Part shown: piece by piece, positions 35,934-45,285 of the stretch | Numbering within the stretch: position 1 is the first letter of the stretch | How the letters are laid out: every line of letters starts with the position of its first letter | NCBI GenBank assembly: GCA_914767715.1 | Contig: OU612071.1 | Coordinates: 1 to 64,000 of the forward strand | DNA length: 64,000 bases | DNA from: Membranipora membranacea | Taxonomy: Eukaryota > Bryozoa > Gymnolaemata > Cheilostomatida > Membraniporidae | Direction of reading: 5' to 3' | Program-made: the position numbers and the translations under genes | Notes under the pieces: model-generated | Seen by the model: only the letters and a program-made list of their open reading frames with translations | Told to the model about the DNA's origin: nothing | The model's database searches: none

Positions 35934-36143
35934 TGTAGTGCAAGGTATAATAGACTGCAGGTAGTAAATAGGGAAAGACAGATAAGAGTGCTGCATAAGA
36001 ACTCAGGCTACATCCGGGGGTGCGCAGGAAAGAGGGATTAATAATGACGCTGGCTGAGAGGGGAGAAGAGAATGAGAGAAGACAAAGGAGTTGTACCAAT
36101 ACTGGACACCTCAGCATATCTCATGTAAGTTGAATACACTACA
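35934..36143 (+). mobile_element. Left LTR (210 bp) of a Ty3/Gypsy element
   Basis: Begins TGTAGTGC and ends ACACTACA (TG...CA borders). I see no difference from the right LTR at 40613-40822, which implies a very recent insertion. Confidence 0.95.
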
Positions 36144-36158
36144 TGGTGTCAGGAGTAA
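36144..36158 (+). promoter_or_regulatory. Primer-binding site
   Basis: TGGTGTCAGGAGTAA lies immediately after the left LTR. The TGG start is complementary to a tRNA CCA end. The tRNA species was not determined. Confidence 0.75.
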
Positions 36159-36272
36159 ACTAGAGAGTATTAGTGAAGGTTTTGATCTAATGAGTGGCAG
36201 AGGAGGCCATATTTGAGAGAGAGGAATAGAGAGGTCTTTGAATCAATAACCGACATTGATCACGTTACAAAC

Positions 36273-37268
36273 ATGGACAATAAATTTGGAAGGAGTGTTA
36301 AGACTCCAGTGTTTAGCATGGAGAATGGTGCTGAGTTGGAATGTTGGAGGAAGTTTATCAGACGTTTTGAAATAGCTGTGATTGGTGCAGGGTTGAGATC
36401 CAAGGACAGTGGTGGAATTAGGTCCAGGAGAAAGGCAGAAGATAGTCAAGTAGAGAAGTTTGAAAGAGAGCAGAGAAAAGCGGCATTACTGCTAGATAGC
36501 ATGGGGGAGTATGGTATGAACATCTTTGAGACATGGGATGGTGATGTGGATGCCATGCAATATGAGCAACTGAAAGTGGCGTTTGACAACCATTTTGCAA
36601 GCAGAGAAAACATAGTTGCGACCAGACACAGGTTCTTGTGCATGGAGCAGAGGAGAGATGAGAGATTAGACAAGTATATAGAAAGGGTAGAAAGGAGTGG
36701 CAGTACATGCAGATGGGGCGGATTGGAAGAAGAGATGAGCACCCTCATTGTCATCAAAGGAATGCATGTAGATAAGATAAGAGGTGATCTGCTGTTGAAA
36801 AAGGAGTTAACTTTAGACAAGGTGAAAAACATGTGCAGTAGATATGAATCAGCCCAGGCTGCAGCCAAAATTATCAAGTCAGGAGAATCTAAGCCTGTTT
36901 CAGAAGTTGACCTAGTTGAAGTTAGTCAGGAGAACTCAACAGTTGGTAAAGAGCAAGCAGATATAGACAGGGTTGGAGCAAGTAATTTTAGTTCAGGATT
37001 CAGAGATCGTGGAGGTAGCAGAGGCCGGGGCAGAGGCCGGGGTTGTTGGACATGCGGACGCTACGGGGGTCATGATTACAGATCGTGTGCGGATAAGGTG
37101 AGGAATGAGAAAGGAGAAAAGAGTGGTCAAAGGGAGGCCCCAAAATGTTACGTGTGTGGAGAGCCTTCGCACATAGCTAAATTCTGTCCGAACAAGTTTG
37201 CAGGCAGAGAAACAAGAAAAGGGGAGATAAATGCTGTAGCAGGATACTCCAGCGATGAATCGTTATGA
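36273..37268 (+). CDS. Gag of the Ty3/Gypsy element
   Basis: The structural protein, which forms the particle and packages RNA. I chose ATG 36273 (aacATGG, first ATG in the long frame; the frame is open from about 36213 but only with TTG). 331 codons. The capsid-like region spans residues about 20-220. An RG-rich box (GGSRGRGRGRG) precedes two zinc knuckles: CWTCGRYGGHDYRSC (five residues before the His, one more than usual) and CYVCGEPSHIAKFC (standard CCHC). It ends at TGA 37266-37268 in frame with pol. Confidence 0.85.
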   Translation: MDNKFGRSVKTPVFSMENGAELECWRKFIRRFEIAVIGAGLRSKDSGGIRSRRKAEDSQVEKFEREQRKAALLLDSMGEYGMNIFETWDGDVDAMQYEQLKVAFDNHFASRENIVATRHRFLCMEQRRDERLDKYIERVERSGSTCRWGGLEEEMSTLIVIKGMHVDKIRGDLLLKKELTLDKVKNMCSRYESAQAAAKIIKSGESKPVSEVDLVEVSQENSTVGKEQADIDRVGASNFSSGFRDRGGSRGRGRGRGCWTCGRYGGHDYRSCADKVRNEKGEKSGQREAPKCYVCGEPSHIAKFCPNKFAGRETRKGEINAVAGYSSDESL

Positions 37269-37272
37269 CTAG
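37266..37272 (+). promoter_or_regulatory. Probable leaky stop codon between gag and pol (TGA CTA G)
   Basis: The gag stop is TGA followed at once by CTA G. The downstream sequence stays open in the same frame for 18 codons up to the pol ATG at 37323 and then through pol to 40280. UGA-CUA is an established readthrough context in viruses and animal mRNAs. The layout therefore suggests that pol is made by stop-codon readthrough rather than frameshifting. Confidence 0.65.
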
Positions 37273-37322
37273 GAAGGAAGAAAGACAATGAATTTGAAAT
37301 CAAGCTGAGATCTTCTAAGAAG

Positions 37323-40280
37323 ATGGTTAAATTCATCGTGGATACGGGAGCGGATGTGACAGTTATCAACAAGGAGACGGCGCAGAGGCTAGGATTAGAT
37401 ATGCGCCCGACTCGAAGGGAATTTAGAGGAGCAGATGGGAGTAAATTAGAGATTCACTTCAAGGCTTACCTTCCCCTTATCTCTGTATGGGGTCAGGAAG
37501 TAAGAGGTAAAGCGTACATCCTAGAAGGGGCACGTAACAATTTACTAGGAAAGCCAGAGATTCGGAAGTTCAAATTGGTGAAGACAATTAGGGGCATTAG
37601 CGAGGAGGTAGAGTTGAAACATCCCAAGTTATTCGGTAAATTGGGAGTATTGCCTGATGTGTTCAAGATAAAAATCAAGGAGGGCGCAAATCCGTTGTGC
37701 TTGAACGTCCCACGAAGATTACCTATAGGATTGAGAAAGGCCACAAAAGATGAGTTAGAAAGGATGGAGGAGTTGGGTGTTATAGAGAAGGTAGAGAAGC
37801 CAACTTCTTGGTGTTCTGGCATGGTGGTAGCACCTAAATCTAATGGAAAGGTCAGAATATGCGTTGATCTGACCCAACTGAATAAGAGTGTGATGAGGGA
37901 GACATATCCATTACCCCATCTGGAAGACACCCTTGCATCGTTAGAAGGCAGTCGATACTTTAGCAAGATGGATGCAAACTCAGGATTCTGGCAGATTGAT
38001 TTGGCGGAGGAGTCACGAGAGTATACCACTTTTATAACACCTTTTGGTCGTTATCAATACCTTAAAATGCCGTTTGGAATTTCGGCTGCACCGGAATTTT
38101 TCCAGAGGCAAATGAACAAAATATTAGAGGGACTAACAGGAGTGGTGTGTATGATGGACGACATTTTGGTTGTTGGAAAGAGCAAGGAGGAGCATGATGC
38201 AAGATTAGCGGAAGTTCTGAAGAAAGTCGAAGAAGCGGGGATGACATTAAACAAAGAGAAGTGTGTATTCGGAGTTCAGGAAGTGAAATTCCTGGGGCAC
38301 ATACTGACTAAGAAAGGTATAGGGGTTGACCCGGAGAAGGAGAGGGCCATCCGCGAGATGCCGGCACCGACTGATAGGAAGGGGTTGCAGAGATTTTTAG
38401 CTATGGTGAACTACTTGGGTAGATTCAGCCCTCTCATATCAGAAGTAGAGGTGCCTCTGAGAGAATTAGACAGGAAAAAGAATGATTGGACATGGCTAGA
38501 GATACATCAGAGGAGTTTTGATAAGGTTAAGGAGCTGATTACATCTTCTTCGTTGTTGGCTTTGTTTGACTACAATAAAAGTCACAGGGTAACAGCTGAC
38601 GCAAGTTGTCACTCTCTGGGGGCAGCGCTGTTACAGGATCAGGGAGATGGAGAATGGAAACCAGTGGCTTACGCCTCTAGGAAGCTCACAGATGCTGAAA
38701 AGAGATATGGTCAAATTGAGAAGGAAGCCCTGGCGATCACATGGGCATGTGAAAAATTCGACTTTTATCTAGTTGGAAGACATTTTGAAGTAGAGACAGA
38801 CCACAAGCCATTGATTCCTCTGCTTGGGTCTAAGGATTTATCAGAGTTGCCGCTGAGGATTCAACGATTTAAGATGAGACTTATGAGATATGACTATAAA
38901 ATTTTCCATACACCTGGGAGTAAAATGTTTATTGCTGATTTACTCTCAAGGCCACCGACCGAACAAGAAGTAGCTAGGATAGCAAGGGTGGAAATGCACA
39001 TTAGGACTTTGATATCTGCGGAAGGAGATGCGTTGGTGGAAGAGATAAAGAGACATGCCAAAGTAGATGACGATTATCAGGTGATTTTGAAGGCTATGAA
39101 AGAGGGGTGGCCAAGAACAGTAAAGGGAGAGCTGAAGAAGGTGAAGGGCAACATGGATCTTCTGAGTGAGAAAGACGGTCTAATTGTGATGAACTCCAGA
39201 CTGTACATTCCTACAGCAATGCGCGAGAACATGCTGCTGCGCTTACATTCCGGTCACCAGGGTATGGTAAAAACGTATCGCAGGAGTCAAGACTCGGTGT
39301 GGTGGCCGTCTATAAGAAAGGAGATCATTGAGATGGTAGAAGAATGCCCGAAATGTATTAAATTTAGACGAATGAGGAATCTTCCATTACACCAAACGGA
39401 GCTGCCAGAAGCTCCGTGGAGTCACGTAGCTTCGGATTTGTTTGAGTTTAGAGGGAAGGTTTATGCTTTGTTTGTTGACTACTACTCCCGGTGGATTGAA
39501 GTTGTAGGGATGAGTGGACAAACAGGGGCGGAATTGGCCAAGAAGTTCAGACCAGTTATTGCGAGGTATGGAGCCCCAGATAGGATAAGGACGGATAATG
39601 GCCCTTGTTATGTTTCTAAAGAGTGGAGAGATTTGATGGAAGAATACAGCGTGATCCATGTTACTAGTAGCCCACATCATCATGAGGCTAACGGTCTGGC
39701 AGAGAGGAGTGTGGAGACTATTAAAGGACTTTGGAATAAGGAAGAAGATAAGAATAAGGCCCTGATGGCATATCGTACCACCCCACTGGAGAGCAGCTGC
39801 AGACCAGACGAGCTTCTATTAGGCAGGAGAATGCGAAACGAATTACCTATCCAGCATCAGAAGACATGTGATACTGAGGGCTTTAGAAAACGAGACACTA
39901 CTTTAAAGGAGAGACAGAAGAGGAACTTTGACAAATCGAGGAGAGCTTCAGATTTCGCAGATTTACAAGAGGGTCAGACAGTATGGGTTAAAATTAGTCA
40001 CGCAGACAAAGGCAAGAGAGGCATTGTGAAATACAAGGCCGAAGAGCCCGATAGCTATTGGATTGAGACAGACAAAAGACTTGTGAGAAGGACTAGGAAA
40101 CATTTACGAATATTGCCGAAGGATGACATAGAAGGGGGTGAGGAGAGTCCAGCAGATGAGGACGACAACCGAGATCAAGGGAGAATAGAGACAGAACGAA
40201 ACATCCAGCCAAGTGCCCCTAGGCCACCAAGTACAAGAAACGCTAAGAAGGTCAAAAACCCTGATTATGTGTGGTACTAG
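37323..40280 (+). CDS. Pol polyprotein of the Ty3/Gypsy element
   Basis: An intact 985-codon frame counted from the first ATG; the protein probably begins upstream by readthrough. Domain order is protease (FIVDTGADVTVIN, catalytic D7), reverse transcriptase (first Asp in FSKMDANSGF at 217; CMMDDILV, D279-D280), RNase H (TADASCHSLGAALLQ near 424), then integrase. The integrase has an HH-CC zinc finger (HSGH...CPKC, 642-678) and catalytic D705, D758 and E794 with the classic 35-residue spacing of the last two. This order identifies Ty3/Gypsy rather than Ty1/Copia. A charged tail follows; no chromodomain was seen. No breaks, so the element may be active. Confidence 0.95.
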   Translation: MVKFIVDTGADVTVINKETAQRLGLDMRPTRREFRGADGSKLEIHFKAYLPLISVWGQEVRGKAYILEGARNNLLGKPEIRKFKLVKTIRGISEEVELKHPKLFGKLGVLPDVFKIKIKEGANPLCLNVPRRLPIGLRKATKDELERMEELGVIEKVEKPTSWCSGMVVAPKSNGKVRICVDLTQLNKSVMRETYPLPHLEDTLASLEGSRYFSKMDANSGFWQIDLAEESREYTTFITPFGRYQYLKMPFGISAAPEFFQRQMNKILEGLTGVVCMMDDILVVGKSKEEHDARLAEVLKKVEEAGMTLNKEKCVFGVQEVKFLGHILTKKGIGVDPEKERAIREMPAPTDRKGLQRFLAMVNYLGRFSPLISEVEVPLRELDRKKNDWTWLEIHQRSFDKVKELITSSSLLALFDYNKSHRVTADASCHSLGAALLQDQGDGEWKPVAYASRKLTDAEKRYGQIEKEALAITWACEKFDFYLVGRHFEVETDHKPLIPLLGSKDLSELPLRIQRFKMRLMRYDYKIFHTPGSKMFIADLLSRPPTEQEVARIARVEMHIRTLISAEGDALVEEIKRHAKVDDDYQVILKAMKEGWPRTVKGELKKVKGNMDLLSEKDGLIVMNSRLYIPTAMRENMLLRLHSGHQGMVKTYRRSQDSVWWPSIRKEIIEMVEECPKCIKFRRMRNLPLHQTELPEAPWSHVASDLFEFRGKVYALFVDYYSRWIEVVGMSGQTGAELAKKFRPVIARYGAPDRIRTDNGPCYVSKEWRDLMEEYSVIHVTSSPHHHEANGLAERSVETIKGLWNKEEDKNKALMAYRTTPLESSCRPDELLLGRRMRNELPIQHQKTCDTEGFRKRDTTLKERQKRNFDKSRRASDFADLQEGQTVWVKISHADKGKRGIVKYKAEEPDSYWIETDKRLVRRTRKHLRILPKDDIEGGEESPADEDDNRDQGRIETERNIQPSAPRPPSTRNAKKVKNPDYVWY

Positions 40281-40380
40281 AATCATTTGCGTTGAGAGGG
40301 AGGAATAGCAGAAGGAGTATTAGACAGGAATGGAATAGATAGTAAGGGAACAGGTCAGTTAGGGACCTGAGAGAGAGTGC

Positions 40381-40475
40381 GTAGTATTAGCCAGGAAGGA
40401 AAGAAGAGTGCGAAGTATTAGCCAGGAAGGATAAAAGAGTGCATAGTATTAGCCAGGAAGGATATACAAGTAAGA
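40381..40475 (+). repeat. Three ~31 bp tandem repeats before the right LTR
   Basis: The phrase agtattagccaggaagga recurs at 40383, 40414 and 40445 with spacer gtgc-containing words. It lies in the untranslated 3' part of the Gypsy element. Confidence 0.8.
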
Positions 40476-40597
40476 AGAATACTAGAATCAAGGTCTAAGG
40501 GATATTAGACAGGAACACTATACACTATATAGATTTCTACTACCAGGACTTCGGTATCGGTTATATTACCCACAACAAAGACTATCAATAACAATAT

Positions 40598-40612
40598 AGA
40601 AAGAGAGGAGGA
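40598..40612 (+). promoter_or_regulatory. Polypurine tract
   Basis: AGAAAGAGAGGAGGA directly before the right LTR; the expected plus-strand primer site. Confidence 0.85.
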
Positions 40613-40822
40613 TGTAGTGCAAGGTATAATAGACTGCAGGTAGTAAATAGGGAAAGACAGATAAGAGTGCTGCATAAGAACTCAGGCTACATCCGGGGGT
40701 GCGCAGGAAAGAGGGATTAATAATGACGCTGGCTGAGAGGGGAGAAGAGAATGAGAGAAGACAAAGGAGTTGTACCAATACTGGACACCTCAGCATATCT
40801 CATGTAAGTTGAATACACTACA
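40613..40822 (+). mobile_element. Right LTR (210 bp) of the Ty3/Gypsy element
   Basis: Same sequence as the left LTR by eye. Followed by target duplication GCCTT at 40823-40827. Confidence 0.95.
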
Positions 40823-40996
40823 GCCTTCAGAAAATCATTGTGTTGATTTTATATGGACTTTTTACCTGTTCAAGTCTTAAATGAGTCACCTTACAACTTT
40901 TATTTAATGAGAGTAACAAAGTTGCCCACCTCCTTGTTGTGGTGGGATAACTCAGATCTCCTGCCCCAGTGTTTCAAGGACAACCAGTGCTTCTAA

Positions 40997-41021
40997 TAGC
41001 CTGTCTTGTCAAGACAGGCTA
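40997..41021. repeat. TA-flanked palindrome, family member 2
   Basis: TA-GCCTGTCTTGTCAAGACAGGC-TA, a nearly perfect inverted repeat. Shared with 15716-15740 and with the tips of the 61525-61905 foldback. It seems to interrupt a decayed copy of the 385 bp MITE. Confidence 0.6.
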
Positions 41022-41095
41022 CGTTTCAAACAACTTCTCATTGATTATCAGTAGATTGCACCTTACGCATAGGGAAAAGGACAAGTGTTGAGCGA
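41022..41095 (+). mobile_element. Partial, diverged copy of the 385 bp TTAA MITE
   Basis: Collinear with 57170-57240 (gtttcaaacaacttctcattg, then agattgcacctt, then ggaaaaagacaa-like). Only the first ~70 bases remain. Confidence 0.55.
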
Positions 41096-41383
41096 TTTGT
41101 ATTCCTACGCTACCAAGGACTACGTTCTGTGACAAAAGCACTTTTCGCACATAGCGAGAAACATTTTTTGGGGCAATTTCTGGTCATTTAAGGCGCCCTG
41201 GACATTTGTAAGCATTTTAAGCATTTTGCAAATTTTTGTAAGCATTTTGGAAAAATTAGATTGGCAAATCTGCTCAATCATGGTTACTGGACTGAAAATA
41301 TTAAGATTTTTTTCAGTCTGATATGACATTTTGTAAATGGTTATCTCACTCATATGAGCATTCTCTCAGTTATGATGTTATTG

Positions 41384-41397
41384 CCCCCCCCCCCCCC
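41384..41397 (+). repeat. Poly-C run (14)
   Basis: Fourteen C in a row. Similar runs occur at 60625-60635, 61193-61202 and 61866-61880. Confidence 0.9.
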
Positions 41398-41650
41398 GCC
41401 TAAATACATGTCAATCAATCCATATTTACATAATATCACCCGACATCAAGCACAAGAGCTGATTGCAACACTGGTAAACATTGAGATTAACATAAAAAAA
41501 AGTTTCAACTAGGTGTTTTTGATCACCTGTGTATCTGCACTAATAATAGCATGTTCACTGGGTGTATTATGACCCGGCCCAACCCAACATACATGTTTCA
41601 TGTTGGAACTCAGGCCTAGTGGTTAGTGATTCATGCCAAAACTAAAATAT

Positions 41651-42450
41651 TTACCAAGATTTTACGGCAAAATACGACGAAATACTGCACCTTTCTGTAA
41701 GGTGTTTAGCTTTACTTATGACTTGATTGGCATTTAAATATTATTAATACATTTTTGAACATGTTAAGAAACCTCACTCATGTATATTTAATGAAGATAT
41801 ATATCTCTCTTCTGTAAATCTGATATAAACTTTTAGCTTTCTCAATGGATTCTTCATATAGAGTTACCTCCCTTGTGTAAACTATTGTGTGAGCTATTGT
41901 GTACATATGAAAGGACAACTTTTCAACAGTACCTATGATTGTTAACAAAAAAGGTTGAGTGCAATCTCCATATATCCCACCACCCTGTTAGAATTTGACT
42001 AATATTCAATATAGCATTGTGAAACCTGTTGAATATTGATTGAAGCTGTTCTGAGTACGACAAAAACCTATTTCAGTAATTGATTTTATTTATAGAAAGT
42101 TTAACTGCATTAGATCCGGGAAGGTGGGATATATGGAGATTGCACTCAACTTGTCACGTGAATCTTTTGTCTACAATCATAGGTACTGTTGAAAAGTTGT
42201 CTTCTCATGATTACATAATGGTTTATGGCAAGGGAGGTAATTCTATAGGAAGTGGAAAAACAAAAATTTTACATAGATTTGCAGCAGAGAGAAATACATC
42301 TTTATTGAACATGGATGAAAATGGTTTATTAACATGTTTGAAAATATATTTATGATATTTAAATGCCTATTGAGTCATAATTAAAGCTATACATCTGAAA
42401 GAAAGGTGGCATTTCCGCCCCATAATCTTTGTAGATATTCAAGTTTTGGT
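41651..42450. mobile_element. Long imperfect foldback element (arms about 330 bp)
   Basis: The reverse complement of about 42119-42450 aligns through most of 41651-41986 with many substitutions and small gaps. The strongest stretch is near the loop: gttgagtgcaatctccatat and aacttttcaacagtacctat occur in both arms. The loop is about 130 bases. The open frame at 42080-42355 is a shadow of the arm. Fits an inverted-repeat (foldback) transposon; a transcript would form a long imperfect hairpin. Confidence 0.75.
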
Positions 42451-42531
42451 ATAGGTTAATACCATAAACATATAAATACTCTAGACTGGAAACTATTGGC
42501 TATTTGATACAGGCTCAGTTTCCTCTCAAAT

Positions 42532-42634
42532 TCAGTGACGCGGCGTCACTGCGCTATTCACTTTTTCTCTTTAGTGCCACTGCGTTTCATACCCAAGAAT
42601 TGTTGGACAATTCTGAACAATTCTAGAATTGTTC
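42532..42634. repeat. Two close palindromes
   Basis: CAGTGACGC-G-GCGTCACTG-like palindrome near 42534-42552 and the perfect 20-mer GAACAATTCTAGAATTGTTC at 42615-42634, flanked by further gaattgt/acaattc words. They may be the remains of a small inverted-repeat element. Confidence 0.6.
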
Positions 42635-42639
42635 GAAAC

Positions 42640-43890
42640 TGACCCATATGTCATTACCCAGCCAGCAACCATTATTGTGTAATTAATCCTGGCTGCTAAA
42701 TAAATTAAATTCATTGTTGCTATTGTATAGTTATAGTAAAAGCCTTTACAGTTCTAGTCAATATTATATAATTGAATTGACATTGTATTCAATGAGTTTG
42801 TATTTAGATGACCAGGCAAAATCTCCCGTAATGAATAGATATTGCTGTGCAAGGTAGCATCAAATTCTATAACGTGGGATGCCCAGGTTCAAATTCCCGC
42901 TGGGGCAGATCTTTTCTTTTCGTCATGATGGAAATTGAAAGCATTCCATTCGATTTGTCCACTCACAATTGTTGTAAGCACAGAAAACTCTTAGTAATGA
43001 GTATGACGACCAGACAAAATACTTATGTTCTACTCTTCTGTGTTGTACCATACCCTACGTTATATTTTGTGCAATCTGTTAATATTGGCAGCAACTGCAT
43101 AAATAGAATACCTCAGCTAAACTATGCTAGCAGAATCATCAGAAAACTTTGCTACTAATAAATATGTACAACATCGCTCACCAGTTGAGTGAGGAATTAC
43201 TTTGTATCAATTGCCCTACATGCCTAACTGGAGAGAAGTGATATGTGAATGAGGCCATATTTTCCACAGAACCACTGACTACTGAAAATAATTGCTGACT
43301 GATGCTAAAAAAAACTCAAACTTGGTGTTATAGAAAGTAGTATGAGTACTAATTATTGGCATAGTCTAAACTACGCTCCTTGTGATTATTGAGAGTGAAT
43401 GGCTCACAGCTATTTCTATTTGTTAGCCAAAGATGCTCTGAGCATGGAGTTAGCTCAGAATGTTATGGTATGTTGGCTGAGGGAGGCAAAGGTAATTCAA
43501 CTATTGTAAGCCTTGTATATATTCATTACCCGTCTACAAAGGAGCTCTTGATGTTATACTATATCATTCTCAGCCATCTCAGTTATATGGTCTACAGGAA
43601 GCAATTTTGGGATTTTCCTTCTCACTCTTGGATGGTAGTTCCCTAGTAGGTGTTGGCACTAGTACAGATAGTATTAAAATGTTAGACTAAGACTAGTGGC
43701 AACACCGTTTAAAGTAATAAACCTTTCAATCTAATGGAGAGAGTTGAGTTTGATAGACATAATACAGGCTTCTCAGATACACAATGATTATATTGGTTGT
43801 ATTTTTGCTCTTTAAACCAGGCCTGCATGTCATTCACCATTGTTCCATGCCTCGAATGAGTGGTCCAATTTTGATTTCGAAAATGAAAAA
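42640..43890. other. No gene seen; weak tRNA-like B box at about 42890-42903
   Basis: Mostly AT-rich. A phrase caggttcaaattcccgc resembles the RNA polymerase III B box found in tRNAs and tRNA-derived SINEs, but a convincing A box or cloverleaf is lacking. No protein-coding support. Confidence 0.35.
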
Positions 43891-43892
43891 CA

Positions 43893-43972
43893 GCTGCCAC
43901 GGCCGGGACTCGAACCCGGATCGCCCGCGTCATTGCCCTTGAAGACATTGTGTGCAAGCCGCTACGCTGCCT
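43893..43972 (-). repeat. tRNA-like SINE head
   Basis: The minus strand has a B box (gggttcgagtccc, 43904-43916) and, about 50 bases before it, an A-box-like stretch (gcgtagcggcttgcac). The 5' and 3' ends do not pair as an acceptor stem, so this is a tRNA-derived repeat rather than a functional tRNA gene. Confidence 0.5.
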
Positions 43973-43974
43973 AT

Positions 43975-44688
43975 TTGGAATAATTTTTGATTCAACAAGC
44001 TATTTGTATTCGCGTCAAAAAATGTCATTCAGCAGAAGCGGAAGTTGACCTATTAAAGGTCATTCCCATGTATCGATCAAATTTAAAACTGGTGTCAAAT
44101 CAATCTATTGAAACATAGTGAATAGGTCACAATGTCTTTACCTATTGATATCAACAGGAGGCTTTGGAGGCTATCACCACGAATCTCCTAATGCTCATTT
44201 TTCTATCAGTTAATGCCCATTGATATCTCATCTCTCATGTGTACACTGAAAGCGTTATCGTGTGCATGACCGGTTATATATTTTAAATGAGGTACTTCCT
44301 ACGGGTCAAATTTTCTCCGATTTGTTTTAACTGATTTTCTAGGGAATTTTTCATCAGGGCAGGAGTGACAAAGGTTGTAATTGGTTTGTTTTTTTTCAGT
44401 CCCATTCAGTGGACAAGACAAATATAAAGCATCACATTTCAGTAGTAAGTATCTGTCGTGTAAGAGGAAAAACCCAACACAAGTCTAAATTCCCCTTGGA
44501 AAAATCCCAATCAGGGGGATTGTCAGCTGATATTTAGACTGAGTCCCCAGTACTTTCAACTTTTCCTGTTCAGTCCTATCATGTCATATTATCTTTGTAA
44601 TTGAGCACAGGCCTCTCACTTGTTTCCTGGTAGTTATCTTAAATATTTTATGAATCACTTACTTGGCAATGCTCCCAAATGATAACGT
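43975..44688. other. No gene seen
   Basis: AT-rich spacer with no open frame or repeat of note. Confidence 0.5.
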
Positions 44689-45072
44689 TTAACCTTGTTT
44701 ATTAATTTGATTTGGCGGCTTATAGTCTATGGGAATTGAAGCACCTTCAATTCTGAAAGCTGTGGACGGAGACAAATTTTTTAACCCAAAGGTGCAACTG
44801 TAACGCTGCTGAGCATTGATCTGAATTTCGGAAAGGTCAATTTTCTGGCTGATGTTTAATTTTGTGTCAACAGCGTGTAAAGAAAACTTCTTTTGTGAAA
44901 AATTAACTCGTACCAATCAAAACGATAATGTCAATCTATCCGGTGCATTCTTAAGATCAATGTTGTGTGAGGTAACCTTGATACAAATCACACTCACCTC
45001 ATTCAATATCACTTCTGTTATTTCGGAAAATGTGGGTGTATATGACAAAATCGATACCCTCAAGATGTCAGA
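44689..45072 (-). pseudogene. Unidentified open segment with one stop, possible decayed exon
   Basis: On the minus strand a frame of about 130 codons is interrupted by one TGA near 44918. It has balanced composition (for example HAVDTKLNISQKIDLSE and FRIEGASIPIDYKPPNQ). An acceptor-like tattag lies just upstream. I do not recognise it; could be chance. Confidence 0.2.
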
Positions 45073-45184
45073 CTAATATTAATTACTGTAATAAATGATC
45101 TTGTCTTGCGGTTAGTCTGCCAAACTGTCAATATTGATTGGAGAGGTATACACCCGAGGGTGCTGGGGGCTTGAACAATCAACA

Positions 45185-45285
45185 ATGAAAGCTCCCCAAG
45201 TGGGACTCGAAACCACAACTCTTGCGGCACTTATCGCCTGGCAGTGATTAGCAAGCGCTAATTGATTACGCCATCTCACCATCAC
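45185..45285 (-). repeat. tRNA-like element
   Basis: Minus strand: B box (ggtttcgagtcccac) with a possible T stem, and an A-box-like start (gatggcgtaatcaattagcg) about 60 bases upstream. The ends do not form a clean acceptor stem, so it is probably tRNA-derived repeat DNA. Confidence 0.45.

Noticed and set aside
36446-36877. 143-codon minus-strand frame inside gag
   Set aside because: Lies wholly within the intact gag gene on the other strand and has no domain.
37493-38029. 178-codon minus-strand frame inside pol
   Set aside because: Antisense of protease and reverse transcriptase coding sequence.
42080-42355. 91-codon open frame
   Set aside because: Falls inside one arm of the 41651-42450 foldback; no protein-like features.
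43893-43972. Functional tRNA gene
   Set aside because: B box is good but the ends do not form an acceptor stem and the A box is weak; treated as a tRNA-derived repeat.
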